64,000 bases of DNA from Pseudoips prasinana. Taxonomy: Eukaryota > Arthropoda > Insecta > Lepidoptera > Nolidae. Location of the stretch: contig OX621253.1 in the NCBI GenBank assembly GCA_951640165.1, positions 11,674,001-11,738,000 on the forward strand, given 5' to 3'. This document shows positions 52,601 through 59,420 of this stretch, piece by piece. A model generated the notes under the pieces. It worked only from the letters and a program-made list of their open reading frames with translations, searched no databases and had not been told where the DNA came from. Position 1 is the stretch's first letter. The number at the start of each line of letters is the position of its first letter. A program made the position numbers and the translations under genes.

Positions 52601-53700
52601 CCGGTTTGAATTTTAATCTGTTTGCCTAATACTGTTGTACTTTGTTCATTCGTTTATTATCTTTTTGACAGCTCACGCGTTACCGCATACCGTTTCATTC
52701 CGAATAATTATAAAAATTGATGTACGCCATCAATTTTCATTGACAGCTAACGCGTACTTGTTGAGGTGCCCTGTGCATAACAAACAACTACAGTCTAAAA
52801 AACAGGTTTTGAAATTAGATAAATCGATCATATAATAAAATTAATTTTACTTTATGTAAGTTTAGTTTCCATAAATTAAATAAAAAAAAGTAAATGAATA
52901 GAGTTATTGTTCTTTAATCTTGGTTTGAACTTAAATTCTACGAATTCGACTTAATTCAGTTAGTTAATTATGGAGTCATAGATATAGTATTTATGACTCT
53001 CATGATTAATTACAAATTATTCGTGGAGTCATAGTTAAATGTATAATTATTATGTAAACTATAAATATTTCGATGCATTAAATCGATTGCAAATTATTCT
53101 TAAATAAAATCTATTATTATTTCAAATTGAATCGTTTACGTGTCTGGGCGTCACTAATTTCGAAATGTCAAAAAGATAATAAACGAATAGACAGAGTATA
53201 TAGTAAGCTTCTAGGGCTCTACTACAAGTGCCATCAAATGATCGTACAAATATATACATATTTCAATTGGTGTAAGGTAATTTCAGTTTTGTCTTTACAA
53301 AACTGAAATTACCTTAACATACTTTTATTTATAGTAATAATAATAATATCCTGGAACATTATTTACACAGGGCTATCTGATTCAAACTAATACTATGGAA
53401 ACCAGATGACTGATACACTACATACTCTACTTTTCTTTTGAAAATACATATTTAAATTACATCCAGATTGAGGACAAACAGACATGCACGTAAATATATA
53501 TCCTGGGTGGGAATTCAACCCACGACCTGCGTCGTGACAGGCAAGCTTTTACCAACCGTGACGAATAGAAATGAGTTAGTCCGTGTCCCTGTTAATAACA
53601 TTTTTTATTTATTTCACAGGTATGTCTCCACTTTTGGGTGTTGACTGTTTTATTCACGAGCACTCCAGATGATTTCGCCACAAGACCTGCCAAGTCATGA
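37158..53700 (+). CDS. Golgin84: Golgin-84 (GOLGA5) homologue, complete, 8 exons
   Basis: Exons 37158-37623, 40824-40982, 42373-42586, 43211-43483, 44133-44325, 47237-47527, 47974-48165 and 53620-53700 keep one frame (1869 nt, 622 aa), all with GT/AG sites. Residues 1-26 (MSWFADLAGKAESLLNNLDE) match the golgin-84 N-terminus. Residues ~27-155 are Ser/Lys/Pro-rich and probably disordered; ~165-540 are heptad-rich coiled coil. Exon 6 holds YLTQTLVQRQTKLDSLL and exons 7-8 LRIGVMMKRYPIIRIFF, then LHFWVLTVLFTSTPDDF, the conserved tail anchor (TM ~587-609). Golgin-84 is a type IV/tail-anchored Golgi tether linked to Rab1 and to retrograde COPI vesicle capture. The fly protein is about 516 aa and the human 731, so 622 is plausible. 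The last intron (5.5 kb) splits the membrane segment. Confidence 0.93.
38180..38340. mobile_element. Palindromic MITE with TTA flanks (Harbinger-like)
   Basis: 161 bp, arms GGCTGCGTTTCCACTGAGGC and inverse, with TTA directly on both sides (38177-38179 and 38341-38343). A 3-bp TWA duplication is typical of PIF/Harbinger elements. It is in golgin-84 intron 1. Confidence 0.75.
39557..39775 (-). mobile_element. tRNA-derived SINE (family A)
   Basis: Minus-strand copy with B box GGTTTGATTCCCACCCAGG and the usual body. The Tyr/Cys-like head end is decayed. Confidence 0.78.
39828..39890 (+). mobile_element. tRNA-like SINE fragment
   Basis: CAGCTGCACTTCCTGTCCCG, then GGTTCGATTGCCGCACAGGC. Related to family B (compare 55068). 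It abuts another SINE-like piece (39890-39975). Confidence 0.45.
40190..40204. repeat. Poly-G run of 15
   Basis: An uninterrupted G15 in an intron. It could form a G-rich structure or be an assembly-sensitive site. Confidence 0.9.
40205..40575 (+). repeat. Abundant lepidopteran interspersed repeat
   Basis: It contains GGAAAAAAGTGGCTGTGACA, ACGGACGGACGGACAGACAG and AATCTATAAGGATTCCGTTT then TTTGGCTACGGAAACC. This phrase set is common in Lepidoptera. Its class cannot be judged from this copy. Confidence 0.5.
40595..40652 (+). mobile_element. SINE family A 3' fragment
   Basis: TATATCAGTTATTTGCTGGT through GCTTAGTTTGGGATCAGAT only. It is followed by a family B tail piece at 40662-40727. Confidence 0.6.
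40824..40982 (+). CDS. Golgin84: Golgin-84 exon 2
   Basis: Acceptor TGTTTCAG, donor GATGGTAATG. It encodes RHSLPADLELLNNDEWAYKV and the start of the coiled coil. Confidence 0.88.
41045..41260 (+). repeat. RTE-type 3'-end repeat
   Basis: CCCCATCTCATCCCGTGGG, TCTGCCACGCGTGGCGATTA and GGCTTTTGTCCAGCAGTGG. It is followed by related pieces up to 41385. Confidence 0.65.
41395..41520 (+). repeat. RTE-type 3' end with (GAT)n tail
   Basis: TCGCCAACTCGCATGCCAAG ... GGGGAGGCCTATGTCTAGCA ... TGATGATGATGATGATT. Terminal microsatellite typical of RTE ends. Confidence 0.6.
41800..41965 (-). repeat. Two RTE-type (GAT)n ends in tandem
   Basis: The plus strand shows CATCATCAGCCGAAAGACG and, 100 bp on, CATCATCATATCAATCGAAA then CTGCTGGACAAAAGC. 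These are two minus-oriented 3' ends. Confidence 0.55.
42140..42333 (+). mobile_element. Retroelement 3'-end fragment (TTATAATATTAGT type)
   Basis: CTAGCTGTGCCCGGCGTTTT to CGTTATAATATTAGTGTGAT. It ends 40 bp before golgin-84 exon 3. Confidence 0.68.
42373..42586 (+). CDS. Golgin84: Golgin-84 exon 3
   Basis: Acceptor TATTTGCAG, donor CAGGTGGGT. It encodes EAAKTRVKLETLELLNQKSN and further coiled coil. Confidence 0.9.
42640..42877. mobile_element. Palindromic MITE flanked by CCAGG
   Basis: 238 bp with arms GGCTCTACCAGCTAAGTCG and near-inverse. CCAGG lies directly on both sides (42635-42639 and 42878-42882), so a 5-bp target duplication is likely. The centre is shared with 19322-19388. A shorter relative sits at 58699-58801 between two CCTGG. 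Confidence 0.8.
42889..43131. mobile_element. Palindromic MITE flanked by TAA (Harbinger-like)
   Basis: 243 bp with ~100-bp arms opening GGCGATGGGCACACTGCCC. TAA lies on both sides (42886-42888 and 43132-43134), fitting the TWA target of PIF/Harbinger. Mirror-image reading frames on opposite strands arise from the palindrome and are not genes. Confidence 0.82.
43211..43483 (+). CDS. Golgin84: Golgin-84 exon 4
   Basis: Acceptor TTTACAG, donor GAAGTAAGT. It encodes KSEEKNIAQIKLENDLRHAQ and DWEAYKLRVKNMLIAKDNEI, coiled coil. Confidence 0.92.
43625..43895 (-). mobile_element. tRNA-derived SINE (family A)
   Basis: Near full length, with B box GGTTAGATTCCTACGCAGG. It contains a T-rich expansion at ~43730-43760. 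Confidence 0.78.
44133..44325 (+). CDS. Golgin84: Golgin-84 exon 5 (source of the tandem array)
   Basis: Acceptor CTATTTCAG, donor AGCAAGGTCAGT. It encodes ERDELSDAIAAAKTECNEMK, EERHAAAERVVAALRDALRD and ends AQYLTVSK. Its last ~81 bases, the donor and ~44 bases of intron form the 125-bp unit repeated downstream. Confidence 0.9.
44245..45745 (+). repeat. 125-bp tandem array derived from golgin-84 exon 5 and its splice donor
   Basis: Thirteen units start at 44245 (real exon), 44370, 44483, 44608, 44733, 44858, 44983, 45108, 45233, 45346, 45459, 45584 and 45709. The step is 125 bp, or 113 bp where 12 bp is deleted. Central units are almost identical; the last two are diverged. Seven downstream units keep AAGGTCAGT intact (44561, 44686, 44811, 44936, 45061, 45186, 45537). 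Unit 2 has GC in place of GT. 125 is not divisible by 3, and reading past a donor meets TAA within 8 codons, so the copies are intronic pseudo-exon pieces. Confidence 0.95.
45746..46944 (+). mobile_element. Ty3/gypsy-like retrotransposon fragment, degenerate
   Basis: Successive broken pieces read as gag end (CEATKLDSLAAMADKMSEQ), a C-terminal gag Cys motif (CYFHRKFGKETYRCRRPC), protease-like (FLIDIGANRS; CNFVVAEVTRPILGADFLH) and RT start (DAMIEQGICRPSKSPWASPI, KDGKYRVCGDYRRH). The gag-protease-RT order is Ty3/gypsy type. There are several frameshifts and stops, and RT is cut off after its first motif. No LTRs are visible. It directly follows the tandem array in golgin-84 intron 5. Confidence 0.78.
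46950..47110 (-). mobile_element. Retroelement 3'-end fragment (TTATAATATTAGT type)
   Basis: The plus strand starts ATTATAAATGCGAAAGTTTG and runs through CAAAATCTACCGAACGGATT. Inverse of the family; abuts the gypsy fragment. Confidence 0.58.
47237..47527 (+). CDS. Golgin84: Golgin-84 exon 6
   Basis: Acceptor TTTTATAG, donor GAAGTGAGT; 97 codons in phase 0. It encodes YQVEAGQTIASLRTALREKE and IQYLTQTLVQRQTKLDSLLA. The latter matches the most conserved coiled-coil block of golgin-84. Confidence 0.93.
47697..47932. mobile_element. Inverted pair of SINE family A fragments
   Basis: A minus-oriented fragment at 47697-47750 is followed by a plus-oriented copy at ~47756-47932 with B-box remnant. 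They form a ~50-bp inverted repeat 40 bp upstream of golgin-84 exon 7. Confidence 0.7.
47974..48165 (+). CDS. Golgin84: Golgin-84 exon 7
   Basis: A poly-T tract precedes acceptor CAG; donor ATGGTAAGT. It encodes the end of the coiled coil, then SALSLRIGVMMKRYPIIRIF and the first half of the membrane anchor. Confidence 0.93.
48254..48390 (-). mobile_element. tRNA-derived SINE (family B)
   Basis: The minus strand reads CGTGTGGCGCAGCGGCTGTG, B box GGGCTCGAGTCCCGC, then AACTATTTGTGTCATCC. Truncated at its 3' side. Confidence 0.72.
48487..48527. repeat. Hairpin
   Basis: GCAAGCGGCGCTCAATTA and its inverse around a ~5-nt loop. It is in golgin-84 intron 7. Confidence 0.85.
48540..49116. other. Intron 7 stretch, nothing recognised
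   Basis: AT-rich; no gene and no clear repeat. Confidence 0.4.
49117..49510. mobile_element. Foldback element with an inner second palindrome
   Basis: Outer arms CTGTCCACGGAAGCGTAGC and inverse at 49117 and 49510. Inside, 49361-49459 is a 45-bp-arm hairpin (GCTCCGTCGACAGAGTAGCA and onward) with one mismatch and a short loop. The region between is not symmetric. Confidence 0.75.
49729..50795 (-). pseudogene. Degenerate mariner transposon
   Basis: On the minus strand the N-terminal part reads RLAFHDEAPSRATVYNWLNE and DNISVVRRMIETDKRMTHQQ. The catalytic region has FHHDNASSHTAKQTIDYLT, and the C-terminus reads DDWAKWLSQWFYRVQRCIEV. These are mariner transposase hallmarks. Stops and frameshifts break the frame in at least two places (the PPYSPD region is out of frame), so it cannot encode a full enzyme. 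The left end near 49729 (GAGGGTGACACT) may be a TIR; the right TIR is not clear. Confidence 0.8.
51031..51195. repeat. Direct repeat (77 bp step) containing a 30-bp perfect palindrome
   Basis: ATTTTCATACCACCTAGAAC starts at 51031 and again at 51108. The first copy holds a perfect palindrome at 51066-51095 with half ATTTTTACGATGCGC. In the second copy only the right half (GCGCATCGTAAAAATTCACT) is kept. Confidence 0.85.
51588..51910 (-). mobile_element. tRNA-derived SINE (family A) split by a MITE
   Basis: SINE parts at ~51588-51636 and 51778-51910. Intact relatives read GAGCTTGTACTATGG across this point. Confidence 0.8.
51637..51777. mobile_element. Palindromic GTAC-flanked MITE, copy 6, inside a SINE
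   Basis: 141 bp including the two GTAC flanks. Comparison with intact SINE copies shows one GTAC before insertion and two after, so GTAC is a 4-bp target duplication, or the element inserts exactly at GTAC. Confidence 0.9.
52100..53270. other. Intron 7 stretch, mostly unrecognised
   Basis: About 52285-52380 matches the dispersed repeat at 2110-2235. 52049-52083 is the inverse of 50801-50830 (GACAAGGATCTTTATGAACG). No gene. Confidence 0.45.
53273..53315. repeat. Hairpin with 19-bp arms
   Basis: AAGGTAATTTCAGTTTTGT, loop CTTT, and the exact inverse. Confidence 0.88.
53344..53565 (-). mobile_element. tRNA-derived SINE (family A)
   Basis: It contains TGGTTTCCATAGTA and B-box-like GGTTGAATTCCCACCCAGG on the minus strand. 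It has small deletions and ends 55 bp before golgin-84 exon 8. Confidence 0.75.
53620..53700 (+). CDS. Golgin84: Golgin-84 exon 8 (C-terminus and stop)
   Basis: Acceptor ATTTCACAG. It encodes VCLHFWVLTVLFTSTPDDFA TRPAKS then TGA. It completes the membrane anchor and short lumenal tail. The exon begins GTATGT, so the acceptor abuts a donor-like hexamer. Confidence 0.92.
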   Translation, partial: VCLHFWVLTVLFTSTPDDFATRPAKS

Positions 53701-53781
53701 GAAGAGCAAGTAATTAACTATAATATTATTAGCCTTGTAAATATTAATATTCCATTCGATTGTAAAATTATTCCTTAATGT

Positions 53782-53787
53782 AATAAA
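53782..53787 (+). promoter_or_regulatory. Polyadenylation signal of golgin-84
   Basis: AATAAA 82 bases after the stop codon; the only good hexamer close to the end of exon 8 in the sense direction. Confidence 0.65.
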
Positions 53788-54039
53788 ATTACTCAAATTA
53801 TACGTTAAAAATAATTGTAAAACTGAAAAGCAATACAGATAATAAAATACAGGTTTATATAGCGTACTATTATTCTATTATTAATTACAAAATAATTATT
53901 ATAAACTCAAAAAAAAATTGCTTCGGTTCGGACGAGCGTAAAAAGTGCTTCGCATTATAAATATTTTTAAATTCGAAGGCACAAATGTGTTTTAAATCTC
54001 CAATATAAGTAAAAATCGCCTACAATGCAAATTTATCAC

Positions 54040-54265
54040 ACGTCATCAGCCTGATATCGTCCACTGATGGACATAGGCCTTTCTTCAAAGGTCATTATAA
54101 CGTCGTTGCCATTGGGAGGTGTTTGCCGTAGTCACCACGCTTGGCATGCGAGTTGGTGACCGCAGTAAGGTGGTAGCTAGAACATAGGTGACGCTGCTGT
54201 CTGACTACCTGGTGTAACCCTGAGTCGCCTTATATGACACCCACGGAGGTATGGGGTGGCCCTGT
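54040..54265 (-). repeat. RTE-type 3'-end repeat
   Basis: The plus strand shows CATCAGCCTGATATCGTCCA, GGACATAGGCCTTTCTTC and CTGTCTGACTACCTGGTGTA. This is the inverse of 41320-41500. Confidence 0.6.
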
Positions 54266-54621
54266 AAAAAGTGAAAAAAAATCATCAGTTTATCGTTATT
54301 CACATATGGTAAGTTTATAGTATAGTCTAGTAACGCAATTCATACATATATTTATTTGTGTATTTGGCATGTAATTTATATAATTCATTTTAAAGATGTG
54401 GTATACGTTGTTATGCTTATTAAGCTACTTAAGTCCACTATTTTTATTACACCTTGTATATTATCACTATTACGTGAGCGGGAGATATGAGACTTGACAA
54501 CGTGCGACGTGGCGATAGAATCTCTCTAGGTATAGTCGAGGGAGGACCTGAACGCGGTCTATTACTGTAATCACTTCCAATTACTTAAGAGGTTACGATA
54601 TAACACAAATATTACTGTATA

Positions 54622-54763
54622 GTGCAGACGCCAGCGCATCCAGCTACCCCAATCTATCAAAGTTCTTTTATAGATTTTCAAATTTATTGCAAAAGCATAA
54701 GGTTCACTTTCAATTTTGGGAAATTTGACAGATTGGGGTAGCTTGATGTTCTGGCGTCTGTAC
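54622..54763. mobile_element. Palindromic GTAC-flanked MITE, copy 7
   Basis: Left flank GTGC (one change), right flank GTAC. It lies beyond the golgin-84 3' end. Confidence 0.83.
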
Positions 54764-54784
54764 AGTAAGATTTTAATGTGAGAG

Positions 54785-54990
54785 TAAACACTGTGGTGAC
54801 GGCGAAGAATGTAATCACCCTATCTCATCCCGTAGTATAAATGATCCCGAGGGAATACGCCCCAGAACAGGCAGCAGCGTTTTTCTGTGAACTATGAACA
54901 TCAAACTGCGATCGCCGATCCGTATGTCCGATTATGGCATATCCCCCATTCCTTGGGGGAGGCTTTTGTCCAGCTGTGGACACTAACATT
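54785..54990 (+). repeat. RTE-type 3'-end repeat
   Basis: CCCTATCTCATCCCGTAG, CTGCGATCGCCGATCCGTAT and GGCTTTTGTCCAGCTGTGG. Confidence 0.62.
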
Positions 54991-55067
54991 AGAAAATGGG
55001 CGGTCTTATCGCTGACTGCGTTTTACAGTATTAGTTTTATGCCATATTTCTAATTCGAGGAATACTG

Positions 55068-55195
55068 GCTGCACGTGTGACGTAGCGGTTCGTGTTTGGG
55101 TTCAGTTCCCGCACAGGAAAACTTATTTGTGCTAACCATAAGACTGCGATACAGGGATTCATTTCCCAAGTGCGGTCGTTGTCTTTTAAGAGAAA
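55068..55195 (+). mobile_element. tRNA-derived SINE (family B), degenerate
   Basis: CTGCACGTGTGACGTAGCGG then GGTTCAGTTCCCGCACAGG, ending CGATACAGGGATTCATTTCC. It has an internal deletion relative to 11024-11241. Confidence 0.6.
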
Positions 55196-55294
55196 AAATA
55201 CACGTAATAACAATTTAAAAAGTAACACACAACGTAAATACTAAACATGCATAACAATTATTCAAATTTAAAATTCATTCATTTAGGATAAGAA

Positions 55295-55495
55295 GTAGAA
55301 AGGTTGTCTAGTGGCGACCACGAACCGGAAGACGCAGCGTGGGCAGGCCCCCTACAAGGTGGACCGACGACCTTGCAATGGTCGCGGGAAGCCGCTGGAT
55401 GCGGGCAGCGCAGGACTGGCTATTGTGGAGGTCCTTGGGGGAGGCTTTTGTCCAGCAGTGGACGTCTTTCGGCTGATATGATGATGATGATGAAG
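55295..55495 (+). mobile_element. RTE-like LINE C-terminal end with (GAT)n tail
   Basis: One frame reads WRPRTGRRSVGRPPTRWTDD, then VAGSRWMRAAQDWLLWRSLG and EAFVQQWTSFG stop, the conserved terminal residues of lepidopteran RTE polymerases. It ends in ATGATGATGATGA. 5' truncated. Confidence 0.75.
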
Positions 55496-55499
55496 CTTT

Positions 55500-57847
55500 T
55501 AATCGTATTTTGCTTCACCATCATCATCTTCGTCTTCCGGTTCGTGGTCGCCACTGGACAACCTTTCTACTCCATCGGTAATATGCTTAAATTTACTTAA
55601 ACAGAATTTGCCGATACTATGTTGTAAGCTCCAAAGTAAAAAGGATTATAACTATAAGATCCGTTACTATAAAAAAACCTCGGCTGTAAATAAAAAATGT
55701 AAATTGTAAACCTTACACTAAGGACTCCCAGTGCTTTAATGATTGGCCATTATAATGTACTATTACTATTATTTATATTATCGTTATTATTTATATTTTC
55801 ATGACATTTTAATTATGATTTTTTAGTTAAAAAATTTATGTTATGATCCATAGTCTGTTATTGGTTGGAAATGTGGGAAGTATAAATAAAATATTTATGT
55901 AATAAATTGTGTGGTTTTATTTGAATTGATCGCCCTATAGTTATAATAATAGTGAGAGCAATTTCAACGGAGATAGCCAACAACAAGCGCAAACGGGTAA
56001 TTTCTCTAATTCGGTCAGTCAATCAGTCTCATAATGAGCAATCCGTGACTGCCTTCCAGACTGGCGTTACTGAGGTTCCTAGGTGTCCATACAAATAACA
56101 GTAATTATCGCAGTTATATTATAGGTATCAGACGATTTATCTGCGAAGGCATGCCTTATTAATGCAAAACAACCGCGTCCAATCGGTTCTGCAGTATTGA
56201 AAAAATTTTGTCCATATTAATATTTTGAAAATACCAATGTTCGAACAGCAAAACTTTAAATTTCGAATATAATTAAAATGCATCAATTATCAAAGTCTAA
56301 CATGTCGCCGCTTAAAACGCTGAGATATTAATGCATTGAATGATGTGATATGTTAACGGTTGTTTCATCCAAGCTTAATAACATCAATGTTTAATGTGAC
56401 CAACCATAGCATTTAATTGGTCACAAAAGGTGGGTTAAGTTAGGTTAGATTTGTGACCTCATGCGGGTCATAATTCTAACCTAGCCTTACAGTTTTGTGG
56501 TCCCGTTAAACGTAAATATTTAAGCTTAAATAAAATAAGCGTCCTCATTAGGAATCATTCAAGGTCTTAATTATTATCTTTTATTTAATCTCGTTTTATA
56601 CTCAGGATTCATTTACATTATTTTATTTTATTTGGAACAACAAACAATTACACAATAAATGTTACAAAAATATTATCACTAATAAACCATTGTGTAATCC
56701 ACAACGTTATTCACAGAATACAATTCGCGAAATTATAATTCGCCAATAACAATATCCGCTATTTCAAGTATAAATTATAAATCTTGGGACAACTAATACA
56801 CTGCCATGGAATTGTTGGAAATTCAGTTTTTTATAGGTAACCAATGTTTCTATGTATGTACAGCTACAGACACAAATATATTTTTAAATAAATTCTACTT
56901 ATATTGGCATGCTATTCCTTCCTAGTACCTAATAAGTTTCGTATTTCCAACAAGTTTGTATTATATACAAGTATATATAATATTCAAGTGTTTGCTATGG
57001 GTTTGCCATAGCAAATATATACTTATTAAAATCGTGCATATCTTCGAGTTTACCGATAATTTTAAAATATTATACTTGTTTATTTTCCCTGTTCGCATTA
57101 AATACTCAGAAATTGTTAAGCCAATATGTACCTATCTCCTCAAGGGCAATTTTTTCGAGAAGTAACAAAATAATGGTCGACATCCAGAGACAAAATATAG
57201 AAGAAATATAGATAGCACTGTTCAACTATGTGGTTACGTCATTCCCCGTTACAGGAAAGTTGCATCACCGGTCTGTTGAAGCTCTTGAAGGAATCTAATA
57301 TTAGAAGAACAATTTATAAAAGGAGAATGAACTCTCCCTAGCACATGAGAGTTAAGTAGCAGTATATTTCTTGTGCTCAACGGGCAGTGCTATATAAACG
57401 GTGACAAAGACTGCTCACTTGGCCGCCTGGCTGTCTCTCCACGCCGACAACAGTTCTACTGCCACAGCAATTAAACTCGTGGATGAGCTTACTACAAAAC
57501 ATGGAAACAAATTGTTGACGCACAGCGTGGTTTTAACTATGTAATTTTACGATAACGCCTTCCAAGCTGTACATATTATCTCACACAACTGCATTTTCTA
57601 CCATAGACAGGACATGTTATACCGCGCATGGCGCATTACTCAAGCGTTACCGACATTCACTCCACCCTGTTACACCATGTCAAATAACGCTCGGCTTTTG
57701 TCACTTGTAGTATTGTTTTCTTTTTCCATGTATGAGTGGAGAGCGAGACAGTCTCGGTAGTAGTGTTCCCTCTCAAGACCTCGAACTCGTTATTGTCCAT
57801 TAGGTGTCCACACGGCGTCTACTCGAGTCGCTCAGATCATTGACGCT
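55500..57847. other. Intergenic stretch, nothing recognised
   Basis: 2.3 kb of AT-rich DNA. A weak hairpin lies near 56441-56484 (TTAGGTTAGA with TCTAACCTA). Short frames such as 56956-57165 resemble nothing known. Confidence 0.4.
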
Positions 57848-58078
57848 GGATGCTCTCACCGGTCAGTAAGTGATCGGCGAGTATAAGCAACTAGGCTCGC
57901 GGGCAGTCCATAGATGGGCGACCACCAACTCGTTTAATTTCTGAGCGTCTCCGTGCTTCGGAGGGCACATTAGGCTGTCGGTCCCGGTTGTAGTTATTAG
58001 AAACCAGTCGTTAAGCCATGTCAGAGGCCCACTGGGCGGCTTGAACAACTCTGACACTAGGGTAACCACGCTGTGCGT
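57848..58078 (+). mobile_element. 5S rRNA-like SINE, best-preserved plus-strand copy
   Basis: GATGCTCTCACCGGTCAGTA, then TATAAGCAACTAGGCTCGCG, GGCAGTCCATAGATGGGCGA and the body through TCGTTAAGCCATGTCAGAGG to CTCTGACACTAGGGTAACC. Confidence 0.6.
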
Positions 58079-58536
58079 CAACAATTTGTTGTAACAAAAA
58101 CAATTGAATAACATTAACATTCTTAAAAAAATATTAAAGTTATAAATAAGCCAACTGGATAGGTGATTTCCCTCTAAAAGCTGCTAGTCTGGGGAAGTAC
58201 CTACTTCCACTTAACATAATACGTTGCAGATAACGCAATAAACGTGACATCCTTACCAATCGTATGAATGTACACTTTCCATGTTGACAAACTCCGACAT
58301 CAAAACAGGAAAATTTCGGAGAAATTTAAAAGGAACCAACATGTAGACCGAGTGATTTCTGAATGTTCAATGTTTATTTGCCGTTTATGGATGCATTTAG
58401 GTATCGATGATACCTACACATCGAGAAGGCTGAAGGCAGAGAAGATATTATTACGATGAAGTAAATCTAGCTATATAATCTTCTCTGCCGCGCCGAGGTG
58501 CTGTATGATATTGTTTGTTTTATATATTTATGTATA

Positions 58537-58870
58537 GTCCACGACGATGGCTCGATCTGATCCCAAACTAAGCAGACCGTGTACTATGGAAACCAGATAA
58601 CTACTAAAACTAGGTACTTTTATTTTGTACTTATTTATATAAATACACCCAGACTCAGGACATACAGACATGTTCATGCACACAAATATTTGTCCTGGGG
58701 CTCTACCGGCTAAGTCACCGACAAACGATTTCTTAAATGGCGTTCAAAAATTACTAGGTAATACTAAGAAATCGAAGTTCGGCGACTAAGCCGGTAGAGC
58801 ACCTGGGTGGGAATCGAACCCACGATCTCCGGCGTGAAAAGAAAGTATTTGCCAACCACGCCAACAGGCC
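58537..58870 (-). mobile_element. tRNA-derived SINE (family A) split by a MITE
   Basis: Parts at 58537-58698 and 58802-58870 join as TGTCCTGGGTGGGAATCGAA in intact copies. The head B box reads GGTTCGATTCCCACCCAGG. Confidence 0.8.
58699..58801. mobile_element. Short palindromic MITE flanked by CCTGG
   Basis: 103 bp, arms GGCTCTACCGGCTAAGTC and near-inverse, inserted in the SINE with CCTGG on both sides (58694-58698, 58802-58806). The intact SINE has one CCTGG. A short version of 42640-42877. Confidence 0.85.
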
Positions 58871-59084
58871 CACCACTTACTGACATGCGGGTTACCTCGC
58901 GATGTTTTCTTTCACCGTTATAAGTACGAGAAAAATTTAATCGTTGAAGTCGAATTCTTAAACTCACTGTGAAGTTATTTATGTATCGACCAATAAACAT
59001 CTTTGCAAACAGAAAAACAGTTGTTGTATAGAATAGTAGAAGTCGGTTCTATGCTCATTGAAACAATAATTCACCATCACCATT

Positions 59085-59195
59085 ATCATCATCCTCAGGA
59101 TATCAGCCGAAAGACGCCTACTGCTGGGCAAAGTCATCCCCAAGGATCTTCCTCCGCAAAGGCCGGTCTTGCACTGGCCGCTGTCTTGCCTTGTT
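59085..59195 (-). mobile_element. RTE-type LINE 3' end
   Basis: Plus strand CATCATCCTCAGGATATCAG, CCGAAAGACGCCTACTGCTG. Inverse of the 55295 end. Confidence 0.6.
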
Positions 59196-59204
59196 ATTAA
59201 CACC

Positions 59205-59420
59205 CGGCGCTAAAAGAGGGGTATTATAAGTTTGACGTCGATGTCTGTCAGTGTGTGTATGTGTCTGTTTGTGGCATCGTAGCTCTCAAACGGATGGACC
59301 GATTTAGATGCGGTTTTTCTCATTTGATAGCTAATTTCCTTGCGGTGGTTCTTAGCGATGTTTGGTGAATATCGGTTCAGCAGCGTAAGAGTATCATCAG
59401 CTCTTTTACAAAATGATATA
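59205..59420 (+). repeat. Unclassified interspersed repeat
   Basis: CACCCGGCGCTAAAAGAGGG and GTAGCTCTCAAACGGATGGA are phrases of a repeat common in Lepidoptera. Its class is unknown to me. Confidence 0.35.

Noticed and set aside
58764..59000. 78-codon minus-strand ORF
   Set aside because: It runs through SINE family A; frame not kept in other copies.
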